Assembly: GCF_000418555.1 (NCBI RefSeq) | Contig: NZ_ATKM01000005.1 | Coordinates: forward strand, 620,001 to 684,000 | Length of the DNA stretch: 64,000 nt | Direction: 5' to 3' | DNA from: Pseudomonas sp. P818 | Lineage (GTDB): Bacteria > Pseudomonadota > Gammaproteobacteria > Pseudomonadales > Pseudomonadaceae | Notes under the pieces: model-generated | What the model was told of the DNA's origin: nothing | Database searches by the model: none | Seen by the model: only the letters and a program-made list of their open reading frames with translations | In this document: positions 38,434-48,991 of the stretch, piece by piece | How the letters are laid out: each line of letters begins with the position of its first letter | Numbering within the stretch: position 1 is the first letter of the stretch | Program-made: the position numbers and the translations under genes

Positions 38434-40191
38434 CTAAACAGGCGGCGCTCCCTGCTCGGCAGGCGTCTCCTTGGTCGTGCCATCCAGCCAGCGCAGGGCT
38501 TTCTCGCGCGCCTGCGGCAAGTCATGAACGTAAGCCAGCTGCCCGGCGCGTCGGTGAATACCGGCGCGGCGCAGCTGCAGCCGCACTTGCGCCGAGGGGC
38601 CGCTGAGAATCAGGGCGATGCCCTGCTGGCGGTAGTCGCGCAAGACGTTGTCCAGCGCGGCGATGGCGGTCATGTCCAGCAGCGGTACGGCGCTGATATC
38701 GACGATCACGACTTTCACCCCGGGCACGAAGCGGCGCAGCACGCTCAGGGCTTTCTCGGCCGCGCCGAAGAACAACGGGCCGCGAATGGCATAGGCCAGT
38801 ACATGCTCGGGCAGGTCTCGCAGCGCCTCTCGCTGCTGGCGGTTCAGGGCGGCCGTATCGGTCAGCTCGCTCATGCGTTTGATGAACAGCCCGGCAGCCA
38901 GCAGCAGGCCGACGCCCACGGCCAGCACCATGTCGAACAGCACCGTCAGCACCAGGCAGGTCAGCAGCACCAGCACATCGCTGCGTGGGGCGATGCGCAG
39001 GGTGTGGGCAACATGGTGGGGTTCGCTCATGTTCCACGCCACCATCAGCAGCAGTGCCGCCAGGGCGGCCATGGGCAGGTAGCTGAATAGTGGTGCGAGC
39101 AGCAGGATGGCCGCCAGTACCACCCCGGCATGAACCAGAGCCGCCACTGGCGAAAACGCGCCGGCGCGCACATTGGCGGCCGTACGGGCAATGGCCGCGG
39201 TGGCGGTGATGCCGCCGAAGAAGGGCGCGGCCAGATTGCCCAGGCCCTGGCCGATCAGTTCGGCGTTGGGATCGTGCTTGCTGCCGGTCATGCCATCGGC
39301 CACCACCGCGCACAGCAGGGACTCGATGGCACCGAGCATGGCGATGGCGAATGCAGGGGCGAGCAGTTGGCGAATCAGCTCGAAAGACAACACCAGAGGC
39401 TGGCCGTCAGCGCCAGGTAGGCTCCAGGGCAGTGCAAGGCTGGGCAGGAAGGGCGGTATGCCGGGATACTCGATACCGTCGAGCTGATAGCTGAAGCGTT
39501 CGCCAAGTGTCGCCACCGGCAGCCCCAGGCGTTCCAGAGCGAGCGCGAGCAGCGCGCCGACCGCCAGGGCTACCAGATGCGCAGGGATCTTTGGCATCAG
39601 GCGCGGCCAGATCAGCAGTGTTGTCAGGCAGGCTACGCCAACCAGCGTGTCGCCAGGCTGCAGGCCGGGTAGGGCGCGCACCAGAAGATTCACCTGCTCC
39701 AGCAGATGTTGCGGCGCGCCAGCCAGGTGCAGGCCGAACAGGTCCTTGATCTGCAGGATGGCGATGACGATGCCGATACCGGCGGTAAAGCCCAGGGTCA
39801 CCGGATAGGGCACGAACTCGATCAGGCGGCCGGCGCGCAGCAGGCCCAGAGAGATCAGGATGACGCCGGCCATCAAGGTGCACAGCAGCAGGCCGCCGAG
39901 TCCGTACTGCTGGGTAATCGGCAGCAGGATCACCACGAAGGCGGCGGTGGGGCCGGAGATGTTGAAGCGCGACCCGCCGCACAGTGCGATCAGCGGTGCG
40001 GCGATGAGCACGGTATAGAGCCCGTGCTGCGGCGCAACGCCCACCGCTATGGCCAGTGCCATGGCCAGTGGAATGGCGATGATGCCCACCGTCAGGCCGG
40101 CGCTCAGATCCCCGCGCAGGGCTTTCCAGGAGTAGCCGGCGCGCAGGGTCTGGCGCCAGGCGGCGAACAGCGGTAACGATGGACGTGACAT
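38434..40191 (-). CDS. SulP family anion transporter with STAS domain
   Basis: A 585-residue permease. About 12-14 hydrophobic segments lie in residues 25-430, starting with LSAGLTVGIIAIPLAMALAIAVG and including GGSRFNISGPTAAFV, which resembles the SulP signature region. A cytoplasmic STAS domain occupies about 450-560 (VKVVIVDISAVPLLDMTAIAALDN). SulP members move sulfate, bicarbonate, dicarboxylates or other anions; the substrate cannot be told from sequence. It is convergent with hpt, 51 bases apart, and I see no strong terminator there. Confidence 0.9.
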   Translation of the reverse strand: MSRPSLPLFAAWRQTLRAGYSWKALRGDLSAGLTVGIIAIPLAMALAIAVGVAPQHGLYTVLIAAPLIALCGGSRFNISGPTAAFVVILLPITQQYGLGGLLLCTLMAGVILISLGLLRAGRLIEFVPYPVTLGFTAGIGIVIAILQIKDLFGLHLAGAPQHLLEQVNLLVRALPGLQPGDTLVGVACLTTLLIWPRLMPKIPAHLVALAVGALLALALERLGLPVATLGERFSYQLDGIEYPGIPPFLPSLALPWSLPGADGQPLVLSFELIRQLLAPAFAIAMLGAIESLLCAVVADGMTGSKHDPNAELIGQGLGNLAAPFFGGITATAAIARTAANVRAGAFSPVAALVHAGVVLAAILLLAPLFSYLPMAALAALLLMVAWNMSEPHHVAHTLRIAPRSDVLVLLTCLVLTVLFDMVLAVGVGLLLAAGLFIKRMSELTDTAALNRQQREALRDLPEHVLAYAIRGPLFFGAAEKALSVLRRFVPGVKVVIVDISAVPLLDMTAIAALDNVLRDYRQQGIALILSGPSAQVRLQLRRAGIHRRAGQLAYVHDLPQAREKALRWLDGTTKETPAEQGAPPV

Positions 40192-40301
40192 GCTGGCTCC
40201 CTAATGGCTTGGCGCATTATAGGGTTCAGTTGGCTCTGCGCGGCATGACCTAGGTCGGCTGTCGTGTCGATTGTTCGCGTGTTAGCGTTGCGGGCTGCGC
40301 G

Positions 40302-40330
40302 TTGAGCCGCGCGCGGCTCGGCGGTACACT
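40302..40330 (+). promoter_or_regulatory. Candidate sigma70 promoter for the PA4642-family gene
   Basis: TTGAGC (40302-40307) and TACACT (40325-40330) with a 17-base spacer; transcription would start about 27 bases before the ATG. On the other strand of the same gap, TATAAT (40221-40216) could be the -10 of the SulP gene, with no good -35. Confidence 0.6.
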
Positions 40331-40363
40331 GCCGGCCCTCTGTAATGCTGGCGGGAGCGGGCG

Positions 40364-40651
40364 ATGCGTAAAGACAAGAAGCAGGTGATTGGCGAAGAAA
40401 TCAGCGATGACTCGATCAAGCTGTTCCTTGCGGTGGAACCAGCGGACGCCACGCCGCCTTCGCTGCACAAGCTGATCAAGGCTTACCGCGGTCTGCGTAT
40501 CGATGATTTCGAGCGTTTCGTGGGCTTCTTCGTCGCCGAAGGCTACGACCTCTCGGCCACTGACGCGCAGGGCAATGATTTCGTCGCGCTGATCCAGGAT
40601 CAGCGTAATGCCGAGCCGTACATTGAAGTGATCAAGGCCGCTCGCGGCTGA
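40364..40651 (+). CDS. Small conserved protein, PA4642 family
   Basis: A 95-residue soluble protein with no signal or membrane segment. Two halves are apparent: a charged N-terminus (MRKDKKQVIGEEISDDSIK) and a helical segment SLHKLIKAYRGLRIDDFERFVGFFVAEGYDLSA, ending AEPYIEVIKAARG. I recognise it as the family annotated after PA4642 in P. aeruginosa; no function is known to me. It has its own promoter-like site and terminator, so it appears to be a single-gene unit. Confidence 0.85.
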   Translation: MRKDKKQVIGEEISDDSIKLFLAVEPADATPPSLHKLIKAYRGLRIDDFERFVGFFVAEGYDLSATDAQGNDFVALIQDQRNAEPYIEVIKAARG

Positions 40652-40667
40652 CCCTCGCAGGCTGCAG

Positions 40668-40704
40668 AAATGCCCGCACTCCGTTGAGGAGGCGGGCATT
40701 TTTT
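40668..40704 (+). terminator. Rho-independent terminator after the PA4642-family gene
   Basis: AAATGCCCGC pairs with GCGGGCATTT around a short loop and is followed by further T, 16 bases after the stop. Confidence 0.92.
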
Positions 40705-40794
40705 ATGGCCTGCCATCCGTGGTGGTCACCCTGCGGGCCGTTAAAAAATGGCGCCCGACCATTTTTATGATCTGCGGACCTGGGCTCGGGACAA

Positions 40795-40825
40795 TAAAAA
40801 ACCGGCCTCTAGGGCCGGTTTTTTC
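40795..40825. terminator. Terminator of rpsT (bidirectional form)
   Basis: AAAAAACCGGCC pairs with GGCCGGTTTTTT around TCTAG-type loop; on the minus strand the T-run follows the stem, 16 bases after the rpsT stop. Another small repeat, AAAAATGG/CCATTTTT, lies nearby at about 40744-40767. Confidence 0.9.
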
Positions 40826-40840
40826 AAGAACCTGTCGCGA

Positions 40841-41119
40841 TTAGGCGGCAGCAGCTTCGCCCAGCGCCTTGATGTGCGCGTTCAGGCGGCTCTTGTGACG
40901 AGCGGCTTTGTTCTTGTGGATGATGCCTTTGTCAGCCATGCGGTCGATGACCGGAACGGCTGCAGTGTAAGCGGTCTTGGCAAGCTCGAGATCCTTGGCA
41001 GCAATAGCCTTGACCACGTTCTTGATGTAAGTACGAACCATCGAGCGCAGGCTGGCGTTATGGCTACGGCGCTTCTCAGCCTGTTTGGCGCGTTTTTTGG
41101 CAGAAGGTGAGTTGGCCAC
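40841..41119 (-). CDS. rpsT: 30S ribosomal protein S20
   Basis: A 92-residue basic helical protein of the small subunit: [18 protein letters not shown], then [13 protein letters not shown] and [18 protein letters not shown]. The start is a GTG at 41119; a TTG two codons upstream is in frame, but the GTG yields the standard N-terminus. In E. coli rpsT starts with TTG and is autoregulated through that weak start; a non-ATG start here would fit a similar control, which is inference. Confidence 0.97.
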   Translation of the reverse strand: MANSPSAKKRAKQAEKRRSHNASLRSMVRTYIKNVVKAIAAKDLELAKTAYTAAVPVIDRMADKGIIHKNKAARHKSRLNAHIKALGEAAAA

Positions 41120-41166
41120 CGTCAAGCTCCTCGAAAACTGGGGGGTTACGACAAATAAGGCCGCGA

Positions 41167-41195
41167 ATCATGCCGATCCATCTGCCTGCTGTCAA
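41167..41195 (-). promoter_or_regulatory. Candidate sigma70 promoter for rpsT
   Basis: On the minus strand, TTGACA (41195-41190) is followed after 17 bases by CATGAT (41172-41167). The start would be near 41160, about 40 bases before the GTG. Perfect -35, four of six for -10. Confidence 0.6.
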
Positions 41196-41310
41196 GTCTG
41201 ATGACGCTTTCCTGTGCTGGCCTGACCAGTGGTGGCTCGCTACACTCGTCGCCTTCGTTGGGCGGCGGATTGTCCGCTACTGCACCTCTTTATGGAAGCC
41301 GAAACACCCC

Positions 41311-42852
41311 ATGAATCTGCTCAAATCCCTGGCTGCCGTCAGCTCCCTGACCATGGTGTCGCGCGTGCTGGGGTTCGTGCGCGACACCATCATCGCCCGT
41401 ACCTTCGGTGCTGGGGTGGCCTCGGATGCCTTCGTGGTGGCCTTCAAGCTGCCCAATCTGCTGCGCCGCATCTTCGCCGAGGGCGCCTTCTCCCAGGCCT
41501 TCGTGCCGATTCTGGCCGAATACAAGATGCAGCAGGGCGAGGAGGCCACGCGCACCTTCATCGCCTACGTGTCCGGTTTGCTGACCCTGGTGCTGGCGCT
41601 GGTCACGGCGATCGGCGTGCTCGCCGCGCCCTGGATCGTCTGGGCCACCGCGCCGGGGTTCGCCGATGAGGCCGAACGCTTCGATCTGACCGTCGATCTG
41701 CTGCGGGTGACCTTCCCTTATATATTGCTGATTTCCCTGTCGTCGCTGGCCGGGGCCATTCTCAATACCTGGAACCGCTTCTCGGTGCCGGCCTTCGTGC
41801 CGACCCTGCTGAACGTCAGCATGATTGTCTTCGCGCTGTTTCTGACGCCCTATTTCGACCCGCCGATCATGGCGCTGGGCTGGGCCGTGCTGGTTGGCGG
41901 GCTGGCGCAATTGCTCTGGCAACTGCCGCACCTGAAGAAGATCGGCATGCTGGTGCTGCCGCGCCTGAGTTTCGGCGACCTGGGCGTGTGGCGCGTGCTC
42001 AAGCAGATGGGGCCGGCTATCTTCGGCGTATCGGTCAGCCAGATTTCGCTGATCATCAATACCGTCTTCGCCTCGTTCCTGGTGGCCGGCTCGGTGTCCT
42101 GGATGTATTACGCCGACCGCCTGATGGAGCTGCCCTCCGGCGTGTTGGGTGTGGCGTTGGGGACCATCCTGCTGCCGGCGCTTTCCAAGACCTACGCGAG
42201 CAAGGACCGCGAGGAGTATCGGCGCCTGCTCGACTGGGGGCTGCGTCTGTGCTTCCTGCTGGTGCTGCCCTGCACCCTGGCACTGGCGATTCTCGCCGAG
42301 CCGCTGGTGGTATCGCTGTTCCAGTACGGCAAGTTCACCGCCAACGATTCGCTGATGACCCAGCAGGCGTTGATGGCCTACGCGGTCGGCCTGCTGGCGC
42401 TGATCCTGGTGAAAATTCTCGCGCCGGGGTTCTACGCGCAGCAGAACATCAAGACGCCGGTACGCATCGCGGTGGTCAGCCTGCTGGCGACCCAGGCGAT
42501 GAACGCCCTGTTCGTCTTCGGTCTGGAGATGGCGCACGTCGGCCTGGCGTTGGCGATCAGTCTCGCGGCCTGTCTGAATGCCGGCCTGCTGTACTGGCAG
42601 CTGCGCCGCGCCGATATCTTCCAGCCGCTGCCGGGCTGGGGGCTATTTCTGCTCAAGCTGGTGGTCGCGGTGGCGGTGATGGTCGCGGTGTTGCTGGGGC
42701 TGCTGCAGGTCATGCCAGCCTGGGCGGAAGGGGAAATGCTCGTGCGCCTGTTGCGTCTCGGCGCGCTGGTGGCAGCCGGGCTGGTCGCTTACTTCGGTAT
42801 GCTGCTCATATTGGGCTTCCGCCCGCGCGATTTCGCCAGACGGGCGTTATAG
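41311..42852 (+). CDS. murJ: Lipid II flippase MurJ
   Basis: A polytopic membrane protein of 513 residues with about 14 segments, of the MOP superfamily. It moves lipid II across the inner membrane and so links the dcw enzymes at the window start with FtsW/FtsI outside. The N-terminus [37 protein letters not shown] region and [22 protein letters not shown] are MurJ hallmarks. The ATG at 41311 was chosen because it begins the conserved N-terminus; the open frame upstream has no support. rpsT-murJ divergence matches PA4563-PA4562. Confidence 0.96.
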   Translation: MNLLKSLAAVSSLTMVSRVLGFVRDTIIARTFGAGVASDAFVVAFKLPNLLRRIFAEGAFSQAFVPILAEYKMQQGEEATRTFIAYVSGLLTLVLALVTAIGVLAAPWIVWATAPGFADEAERFDLTVDLLRVTFPYILLISLSSLAGAILNTWNRFSVPAFVPTLLNVSMIVFALFLTPYFDPPIMALGWAVLVGGLAQLLWQLPHLKKIGMLVLPRLSFGDLGVWRVLKQMGPAIFGVSVSQISLIINTVFASFLVAGSVSWMYYADRLMELPSGVLGVALGTILLPALSKTYASKDREEYRRLLDWGLRLCFLLVLPCTLALAILAEPLVVSLFQYGKFTANDSLMTQQALMAYAVGLLALILVKILAPGFYAQQNIKTPVRIAVVSLLATQAMNALFVFGLEMAHVGLALAISLAACLNAGLLYWQLRRADIFQPLPGWGLFLLKLVVAVAVMVAVLLGLLQVMPAWAEGEMLVRLLRLGALVAAGLVAYFGMLLILGFRPRDFARRAL

Positions 42853-42931
42853 CGGTTCCAGGCATCGCGATGCCTGTTGTGCATGGCCTGCTGTGCGTAT
42901 AATCGGCCACTTTGTGAACAAGAAGCGTGCT

Positions 42932-43882
42932 ATGCAGCTGGTTCGAGGTCTTCATAACCTGCAGCCCCAGGCGCGGGGCTGTGTGGTCACCATCGGTAAT
43001 TTCGACGGCGTTCACCGTGGGCACCAGGCCATCCTGGCGCGCCTGCGCGAGCGTGCCGCGGAATTGGCCGTGCCCAGTTGCGTGGTGATCTTCGAGCCGC
43101 AGCCGCGTGAGTTCTTCGGCCCGGACACCGCCCCGGCGCGTCTGACCCGTCTGCGTGACAAGCTCGCCCTGCTGGCCGCCGAAGGCGTCGACCTGGTGCT
43201 GTGCCTGGCGTTCAATCGCCGCCTGCGCGAATTGTCGGCCGCCGAGTTCGTCCAGCGTGTGCTGGTCGACGGTCTGGGCGTGAAGGATCTGGAGATCGGC
43301 GACGATTTTCGCTTCGGCTGCGACCGTGCCGGGGATTTCGAATTTCTCAAGGCCGCCGGCCAGCGTTACGGCTTCAGCGTCGATGCCTCGACCACCGTCG
43401 AAGTGCTCGGCGGCCGCGTCAGCAGCACACGTGTGCGCCAGGCGCTGGCCGATGGCGATTTCGAATTGGCCGAGGCCTTGCTCGGCCGGCCGTTCCGCAT
43501 CGCCGGGCGCGTATTGCACGGGCAGAAGCTCGGCCGCCAGCTCGATGCGCCGACGGCCAACATCCAGCTCAAGCGGCGCAAGGTGCCGCTGACCGGGGTC
43601 TATCTTGTGAGCTGCGAAATCGATGGCGTGATTCAACCGGGCGTCGCCAATATCGGCGTGCGCCCCAGCGTTGCCGGTGACGGCCGCGCCCATCTGGAAG
43701 TGCACCTTCTGGATTTTGCCGGCGATCTGTATGGCCGGCGCCTCTCGGTGGCTTTCCACCACAAGCTGCGTGATGAGCAGCGTTTCGCCTCGCTGGAGGC
43801 CTTGAAGGCGGCGATTGCCGCTGATATCGCCGCTGCCCGTGAATATTGGCAGAGCCACCCGCTGATGAAGAGCCCGAAATGA
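42932..43882 (+). CDS. ribF: Bifunctional riboflavin kinase / FMN adenylyltransferase RibF
   Basis: A 316-residue enzyme that makes FMN and then FAD. N-terminal adenylyltransferase domain (about 1-180): [16 protein letters not shown] and [10 protein letters not shown]-terminal kinase domain (about 185-310): [28 protein letters not shown], and [11 protein letters not shown]. The ATG at 42932 gives the conserved start. Its stop overlaps the ileS ATG (ATGA), starting the conserved ribF-ileS-lspA-fkpB-ispH group. Confidence 0.96.
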   Translation: MQLVRGLHNLQPQARGCVVTIGNFDGVHRGHQAILARLRERAAELAVPSCVVIFEPQPREFFGPDTAPARLTRLRDKLALLAAEGVDLVLCLAFNRRLRELSAAEFVQRVLVDGLGVKDLEIGDDFRFGCDRAGDFEFLKAAGQRYGFSVDASTTVEVLGGRVSSTRVRQALADGDFELAEALLGRPFRIAGRVLHGQKLGRQLDAPTANIQLKRRKVPLTGVYLVSCEIDGVIQPGVANIGVRPSVAGDGRAHLEVHLLDFAGDLYGRRLSVAFHHKLRDEQRFASLEALKAAIAADIAAAREYWQSHPLMKSPK

Positions 43883-46710
43883 CCGACTACAAAGCTACGC
43901 TGAACCTGCCCGATACCCAGTTCCCGATGAAGGCCGGCCTGCCGCAACGCGAGCCGCAGACCCTGCAGCGCTGGAACGAGATTGGCCTGTATAGCAAGCT
44001 GCGCAAGATTGGCGAAGGTCGGCCGAAGTTCGTCCTGCACGACGGCCCGCCCTATGCCAACGGCAGCATCCACATCGGTCATGCGGTGAACAAGATCCTC
44101 AAGGACATCATCACCCGCTCCAAGACCCTGGCCGGCTTCGACGCGCCCTATGTGCCGGGCTGGGACTGCCACGGCCTGCCGATCGAGCACAAGGTCGAAA
44201 CCACCTTCGGCAAGAACCAGCCGGCGGACCTGACCCGCGAGCGCTGCCGCACCTACGCCAGCGAGCAGATCGAAGGGCAGAAGGCCGACTTCATCCGCCT
44301 CGGTGTGCTGGGCGACTGGGACAATCCGTACAAGACCATGGATTTTGCCAACGAGGCCGGCGAGATCCGCGCTCTGGCCGAGATGGTCAAGCAGGGCTTC
44401 GTGTTCAAGGGCCTGAAGCCGGTGAACTGGTGCTTCGACTGTGGCTCGGCGCTGGCCGAGGCCGAGGTGGAGTATCAGGACAAGAAATCCGATGCCATCG
44501 ACGTTGCCTTCCCCATCGAAGACGCAGACAAGCTGGCCGCCGCCTTCGGCCTGAGCGAGCTGAGCAAGCCGACCGCCATCGTCATCTGGACCACCACGCC
44601 ATGGACCATCCCGGCCAACCAGGCGCTCAACGTACACCCGGAATTCACCTATGCGCTGGTCGATACCGGCGAGCGCATCCTGCTGCTGGCCGAGGAACTG
44701 GTCGAGTCCTGCCTGCAGCGCTATGGCCTACAAGGCCAGGTGATCGCCACCGCGCCGGGCGCGGCGCTGGAGCTGATCCGTTTCCGTCATCCGTTCTACG
44801 AGCGTTTCTCGCCGGTGTACCTGGCCGAATACGTCGAGCTGGGCGCCGGTACCGGCATCGTCCACTCCTCGCCGGCCTATGGCGAGGACGACTTCCGTAC
44901 CTGCAAAGCCTACGGCATGAGCAACGACGACATCCTCAGCCCGGTGCAGAGCAATGGCGTCTATACCCCGGACCTGCCGTTCTTTGGCGGCCAGTTCATC
45001 TGGAAGGCCAACCCGGCCATCGTCGAGAAGCTGGCCGAAGTCGGTGCGCTGCTCAAGCACCAGCCAATCCAGCACAGCTATATGCACTGCTGGCGTCACA
45101 AGACCCCGCTGATCTACCGCGCTACCGCACAGTGGTTCGTCGGCATGGACACTCAACCCAAGCAGGGCGGCACCCTGCGTGAGCGCGCGCTGGCCGCCAT
45201 CGAGCAGACCCAGTTCGTCCCAGCCTGGGGCCAGGCGCGCCTGCACAGCATGATCGCCGGCCGCCCGGACTGGTGCATCTCGCGTCAGCGCAACTGGGGT
45301 GTGCCGATCCCGTTCTTCCTGCATAAGGCCACCGGCGAGCTGCATCCGCGCACCGTCGAGCTGATGGAAGAGGTCGCCAAGCGTGTCGAGCAGGAAGGTA
45401 TCGAAGCCTGGTTCAAGCTCGACGCTGCCGAGCTGCTGGGTGCTGAAGCGGCTGAGTACGACAAGATCAACGACACCCTCGACGTCTGGTTCGACTCCGG
45501 TACCACCCACTGGCATGTGCTGCGTGGCTCGCACGGCCTCGGCCACACCACCGGCCCGCGCGCCGATCTGTACCTGGAAGGCTCGGACCAGCACCGCGGC
45601 TGGTTCCATTCGTCCCTGCTGACCGGCAGTGCCATCGATGGTCACGCGCCGTACAAGGCGCTGCTGACCCACGGCTTCGTGGTCGACGAGAACGGCCGCA
45701 AGATGTCCAAGTCGCTGGGTAACGTGGTTGCGCCGCAGGAGGTCAACGACAGCCTGGGCGCCGACATCATGCGCCTGTGGGTCGCCTCCACCGACTATTC
45801 CGGCGAGATGGCCGTGTCCAAGGTGATCCTGCAGCGCAGCGCCGATGCCTACCGCCGCATTCGCAACACCGCGCGCTTCATGCTGGCCAACCTCAATGGC
45901 TTCGATCCGGCCAAGGACCTGCTGCAGCCCGAGCAGATGCTCGACCTCGACCGCTGGGCCGTCGACGCAGCCCTGCGCCTGCAGGAAGAGATCATCGAGG
46001 CGTACGCCGACTACCGCTTCTGGAACGTCTACTCCAAGGTACACAACTTCTGCGTGCAGGAGCTGGGCGGCTTCTACCTGGACATCATCAAGGACCGCCA
46101 GTACACCACCGCCGCCGACAGCGTGGCGCGTCGCTCCTGCCAGAGCGCACTGTTCCACATCAGCGAGGCGCTGGTGCGCTGGATCGCGCCGATCCTGGCC
46201 TTTACCGCCGAGGAAATCTGGCAGTTCCTGCCGGGCGAGCGCAACGAGTCGGTGATGCTCAACACCTGGTACGCGGGCCTGGAGCGTCTGCCGGAAGGCT
46301 TCGAACTGGATCGTGCCTATTGGGATCGCGTGATGGAGGTCAAGGCTGCGGTGAACAAGGAGCTGGAGAACCTGCGTACGGCCAAGGCCATCGGTGCCAG
46401 CCTGCAGGCCGAGGTCACCCTGTTCTGCGACGACGCCAAGCTGGCCGACCTGGCCAAGCTCGGCGACGAGCTGCGTTTCGCCCTGATCACCTCGGCGGCG
46501 CAGATCGCGCCGCTGGCCGATGCGCCGGCCGATGCGGTGGTGACCGAGGTCGAAGGCCTGAAGCTGAAGATCCATAAGTCCGCCCACGCCAAGTGCGGCC
46601 GTTGCTGGCACTTCCGCGCCGATGTCGGCAGTCATGCTGAGCATCCGGAGCTGTGCGGCCGTTGCGTGAGCAACATCGAAGGCGAGGGTGAGGTGCGCAA
46701 GCATGCCTGA
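43879..46710 (+). CDS. ileS: Isoleucine-tRNA ligase IleS
   Basis: A class I aminoacyl-tRNA synthetase of 943 residues, equal to the size I remember for P. aeruginosa. HIGH is at residues 65-68 (SIHIGHAVN), KMSKS at 608-612 ([10 protein letters not shown]), and the editing domain (about 200-400) holds [16 protein letters not shown]. The C-terminal zinc domain shows CGRCWHF and CGRCVSN. Eukaryote-like, mupirocin-resistant IleS2 features are not evident. It overlaps ribF by four and lspA by eight bases. Confidence 0.98.
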   Translation: MTDYKATLNLPDTQFPMKAGLPQREPQTLQRWNEIGLYSKLRKIGEGRPKFVLHDGPPYANGSIHIGHAVNKILKDIITRSKTLAGFDAPYVPGWDCHGLPIEHKVETTFGKNQPADLTRERCRTYASEQIEGQKADFIRLGVLGDWDNPYKTMDFANEAGEIRALAEMVKQGFVFKGLKPVNWCFDCGSALAEAEVEYQDKKSDAIDVAFPIEDADKLAAAFGLSELSKPTAIVIWTTTPWTIPANQALNVHPEFTYALVDTGERILLLAEELVESCLQRYGLQGQVIATAPGAALELIRFRHPFYERFSPVYLAEYVELGAGTGIVHSSPAYGEDDFRTCKAYGMSNDDILSPVQSNGVYTPDLPFFGGQFIWKANPAIVEKLAEVGALLKHQPIQHSYMHCWRHKTPLIYRATAQWFVGMDTQPKQGGTLRERALAAIEQTQFVPAWGQARLHSMIAGRPDWCISRQRNWGVPIPFFLHKATGELHPRTVELMEEVAKRVEQEGIEAWFKLDAAELLGAEAAEYDKINDTLDVWFDSGTTHWHVLRGSHGLGHTTGPRADLYLEGSDQHRGWFHSSLLTGSAIDGHAPYKALLTHGFVVDENGRKMSKSLGNVVAPQEVNDSLGADIMRLWVASTDYSGEMAVSKVILQRSADAYRRIRNTARFMLANLNGFDPAKDLLQPEQMLDLDRWAVDAALRLQEEIIEAYADYRFWNVYSKVHNFCVQELGGFYLDIIKDRQYTTAADSVARRSCQSALFHISEALVRWIAPILAFTAEEIWQFLPGERNESVMLNTWYAGLERLPEGFELDRAYWDRVMEVKAAVNKELENLRTAKAIGASLQAEVTLFCDDAKLADLAKLGDELRFALITSAAQIAPLADAPADAVVTEVEGLKLKIHKSAHAKCGRCWHFRADVGSHAEHPELCGRCVSNIEGEGEVRKHA

Positions 46711-47212
46711 GTCCTCTCGTTTCGGGCATCTGCCCTGGTTGCTGCTGAGCGTGCTGATCCTGGTCGTCGACCGGGTGACCAAGGACATCTTCGAGGGCAC
46801 GCTGAGCATGTACCAGCGAATCGAAGTGATTCCGGGCTACTTCGACTGGACCCTGGCCTACAACACCGGCGCGGCATTCAGCTTCCTGGCCGATGCCGCC
46901 GGCTGGCAGCGCTGGTTCTTCGCCGCCATCGCCATCGTCGTCAGCGTCGTGCTGGTGGTCTGGCTCAAGCGCCTCAAGCGTCACGAGACGTTGCTGGCCG
47001 TGGCGCTGGCCATGGTCTTGGGTGGCGCGCTGGGCAATCTGTATGACCGCGTGGTGCTTGGCCATGTGGTCGACTTCATCCTGGTGCACTGGCAGAGCCG
47101 CTGGTTCTTCCCGGCGTTCAACCTGGCCGACACCTTCATCACCATCGGCGCCATCCTGCTGGCGCTGGATATGTTCAAGAGCGACAAGTCCGTGAAGGAG
47201 GCTGCGCAATGA
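46703..47212 (+). CDS. lspA: Lipoprotein signal peptidase LspA
   Basis: A 169-residue inner-membrane aspartic protease with four membrane segments that cuts prolipoproteins before the lipidated cysteine. The conserved boxes are DRVTK near residue 23, [20 protein letters not shown] with the first catalytic aspartate, and [14 protein letters not shown] with the second. The ATG at 46703 lies within the end of ileS. It processes products such as BamD, coded in this window. Confidence 0.97.
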   Translation: MPESSRFGHLPWLLLSVLILVVDRVTKDIFEGTLSMYQRIEVIPGYFDWTLAYNTGAAFSFLADAAGWQRWFFAAIAIVVSVVLVVWLKRLKRHETLLAVALAMVLGGALGNLYDRVVLGHVVDFILVHWQSRWFFPAFNLADTFITIGAILLALDMFKSDKSVKEAAQ

Positions 47213-47646
47213 CAGACGTACGCATCGGTCCGGACAGGGAAGTGACCCTGCATTTCGCCCTCAAGCTGGAAAATGGCGATGTGGTCGACAGTACCTTCGA
47301 CAAGCAACCGGCGACCTTCAAGGTCGGCGACGGCAATCTGCTGCCCGGTTTCGAGCAGGCGCTGTACGGCTTCAAGGCCGGCGACAAGCGCAGCGTGCAA
47401 GTGCAGCCGGAGCAGGGCTTCGGCCAGCCCAACCCACAGAACGTGCAGATCATGCCGCGCAGCCAGTTCGAGGGCATGGAGCTTTCCGAAGGCCTGCTGG
47501 TGATCTTCAACGACGCGGCCAACGCCGAGCTGCCGGGTGTGGTCAAGGCGTTCGATGACAAGCAGGTCACCATCGACTTCAACCATCCGTTGGCCGGCAA
47601 GACGCTGCAGTTCGACGTGGAAATCATCGAGGTCAAGGCGCTCTAG
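47209..47646 (+). CDS. fkpB: FKBP-type peptidyl-prolyl isomerase FkpB (SlpA)
   Basis: A 145-residue cytoplasmic isomerase/chaperone of the FKBP type with the inserted IF flap: LHFALKLENGDVVDST, then GDGNLLPGFEQALYGFKAG, then PEQGFGQPNPQNVQIMPRSQF, then DFNHPLAGKTLQFDVEI. It overlaps lspA by four bases and stands in the conserved ribF-ispH group. Corresponds to PA4558. Confidence 0.95.
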   Translation: MTDVRIGPDREVTLHFALKLENGDVVDSTFDKQPATFKVGDGNLLPGFEQALYGFKAGDKRSVQVQPEQGFGQPNPQNVQIMPRSQFEGMELSEGLLVIFNDAANAELPGVVKAFDDKQVTIDFNHPLAGKTLQFDVEIIEVKAL

Positions 47647-47662
47647 CCTGCGCTGCCGCTCT

Positions 47663-47687
47663 TGTAGGAGCGGCTTCAGCCGCGAAG
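47663..47687 (+). repeat. Single REP element
   Basis: TGTAGGAGCGGCTTCAGCCG continues as CGAAG, the same family as the cluster at 24735-24869, with an inner palindrome CGGCTTCAGCCG. It lies 17 bases after the fkpB stop. Confidence 0.8.
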
Positions 47688-47784
47688 CTCTAGTTGCAGC
47701 CTGCGCTTATCCCGAGCAGGCTGTATCTTCCGGGAACGACCGATAGTGATGGTTCGAGCCCCGATCAATACCGAGACAGCCAGC

Positions 47785-48729
47785 ATGCATATCAAACTCG
47801 CCAATCCCCGAGGCTTCTGCGCCGGCGTCGATCGCGCCATCGAAATCGTCAACCGTGCGCTGGAAGTGTTCGGCCCGCCGATCTACGTGCGCCATGAAGT
47901 GGTGCACAACAAGTTCGTGGTCGAGGACCTGCGTGCCCGCGGCGCGGTATTCGTCGAAGAGCTGGACCAGGTGCCGGACGATGTCATCGTCATCTTCAGT
48001 GCTCATGGCGTGTCCAAGGCCGTGCGCGACGAGGCGGCCCGGCGCGGCCTCAAGGTGTTCGACGCCACCTGCCCGCTGGTGACCAAGGTGCATATGGAAG
48101 TGGTGCGTTACAGCCGGGAAGGGCGCGAGTGCATCCTCATCGGACACGAAGGCCACCCGGAAGTCGAAGGCACCATGGGCCAGTACGACGCCAGCAATGG
48201 CGGCGCCATCTACCTGGTGGAAGACGAGGCAGACGTCGCCGAGCTGCAGGTGCGTAACCCCGATAATTTGGCGTTCGTGACCCAGACCACCCTGTCCATG
48301 GACGACACCAGCAAGGTGATCGACGCCCTGCGTGCCAAGTTCCCGGCCATCGGCGGCCCGCGTAAGGACGACATCTGCTACGCCACCCAGAACCGCCAGG
48401 ATGCGGTCAAGCAACTGGCCAGCGAGTGCGATGTGCTGCTGGTCGTCGGCAGCCCCAACAGCTCCAACTCCAACCGCCTGCGCGAGCTGGCCGAGCGCAT
48501 GGGTACTCCGGCCTATCTGATTGATGGCGCCGAAGACCTCAAGCACGAGTGGTTCGATGGGGTAAATGGGATCGGCATCACTGCGGGTGCTTCCGCGCCG
48601 GAAGTGCTGGTGCGCGGGGTTGTCGATCAGTTACGTGCTTGGGGCGCAGAAGGAGAGACGGAGCTGGACGGTAGGCCGGAGAACATTACGTTCTCGATGC
48701 CGAAGGAGTTGCGGGTCAAGGCGCTATAG
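47785..48729 (+). CDS. ispH: 4-hydroxy-3-methylbut-2-enyl diphosphate reductase IspH
   Basis: The last enzyme of the MEP isoprenoid pathway, 314 residues, carrying a [4Fe-4S] cluster. Its three cysteines are visible: C12 ([12 protein letters not shown]), C96 ([11 protein letters not shown]) and about C198 ([11 protein letters not shown]). [10 protein letters not shown] and [10 protein letters not shown] are further conserved stretches. The ATG at 47785 follows a 138-base gap with a REP element and lies at the end of an open frame that starts 39 bases upstream. Corresponds to PA4557. It is convergent with the pilin operon. Confidence 0.97.
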   Translation: MHIKLANPRGFCAGVDRAIEIVNRALEVFGPPIYVRHEVVHNKFVVEDLRARGAVFVEELDQVPDDVIVIFSAHGVSKAVRDEAARRGLKVFDATCPLVTKVHMEVVRYSREGRECILIGHEGHPEVEGTMGQYDASNGGAIYLVEDEADVAELQVRNPDNLAFVTQTTLSMDDTSKVIDALRAKFPAIGGPRKDDICYATQNRQDAVKQLASECDVLLVVGSPNSSNSNRLRELAERMGTPAYLIDGAEDLKHEWFDGVNGIGITAGASAPEVLVRGVVDQLRAWGAEGETELDGRPENITFSMPKELRVKAL

Positions 48730-48991
48730 CGGCTTCATGCGGGGCTGTGCTTAATGCAGCTTCCTGGAATCAAGCTAAGGCCAAGCGTGGTGCGTGACAT
48801 CGGTATATGTCGAGAGGGCTATGTCCGACTTCAGTGGATGCAAGCACGCGCATAAACCATGAAATTGGAGCTGTCGGTTGATTTAAATGCTGGGGCAACC
48901 CAGCTTTCCATTTTCGAGTATCAAAAAACAACGCCCCGAGTCGGCCGGGGCGTTGGGTTTTTATCGTTAACCTTATTCCTCTAAATATCTA
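48730..48991. other. Intergenic region between ispH and pilE
   Basis: 262 bases, lower in GC than the flanking core genes. Apart from the bidirectional terminator near its right side I see no gene, RNA or repeat. It marks the border between core and pilin operon. Confidence 0.5.
48923..48963. terminator. Bidirectional terminator, ispH / pilE
   Basis: AACGCCCC pairs with GGGGCGTT around a nine-base loop. An A-run precedes and a T-rich run follows, so it serves both convergent transcripts. Confidence 0.88.

Noticed and set aside
40744..40767. AAAAATGG/CCATTTTT inverted repeat as an additional terminator.
   Set aside because: The stem has few GC pairs and it lies between two better terminators; not counted separately.
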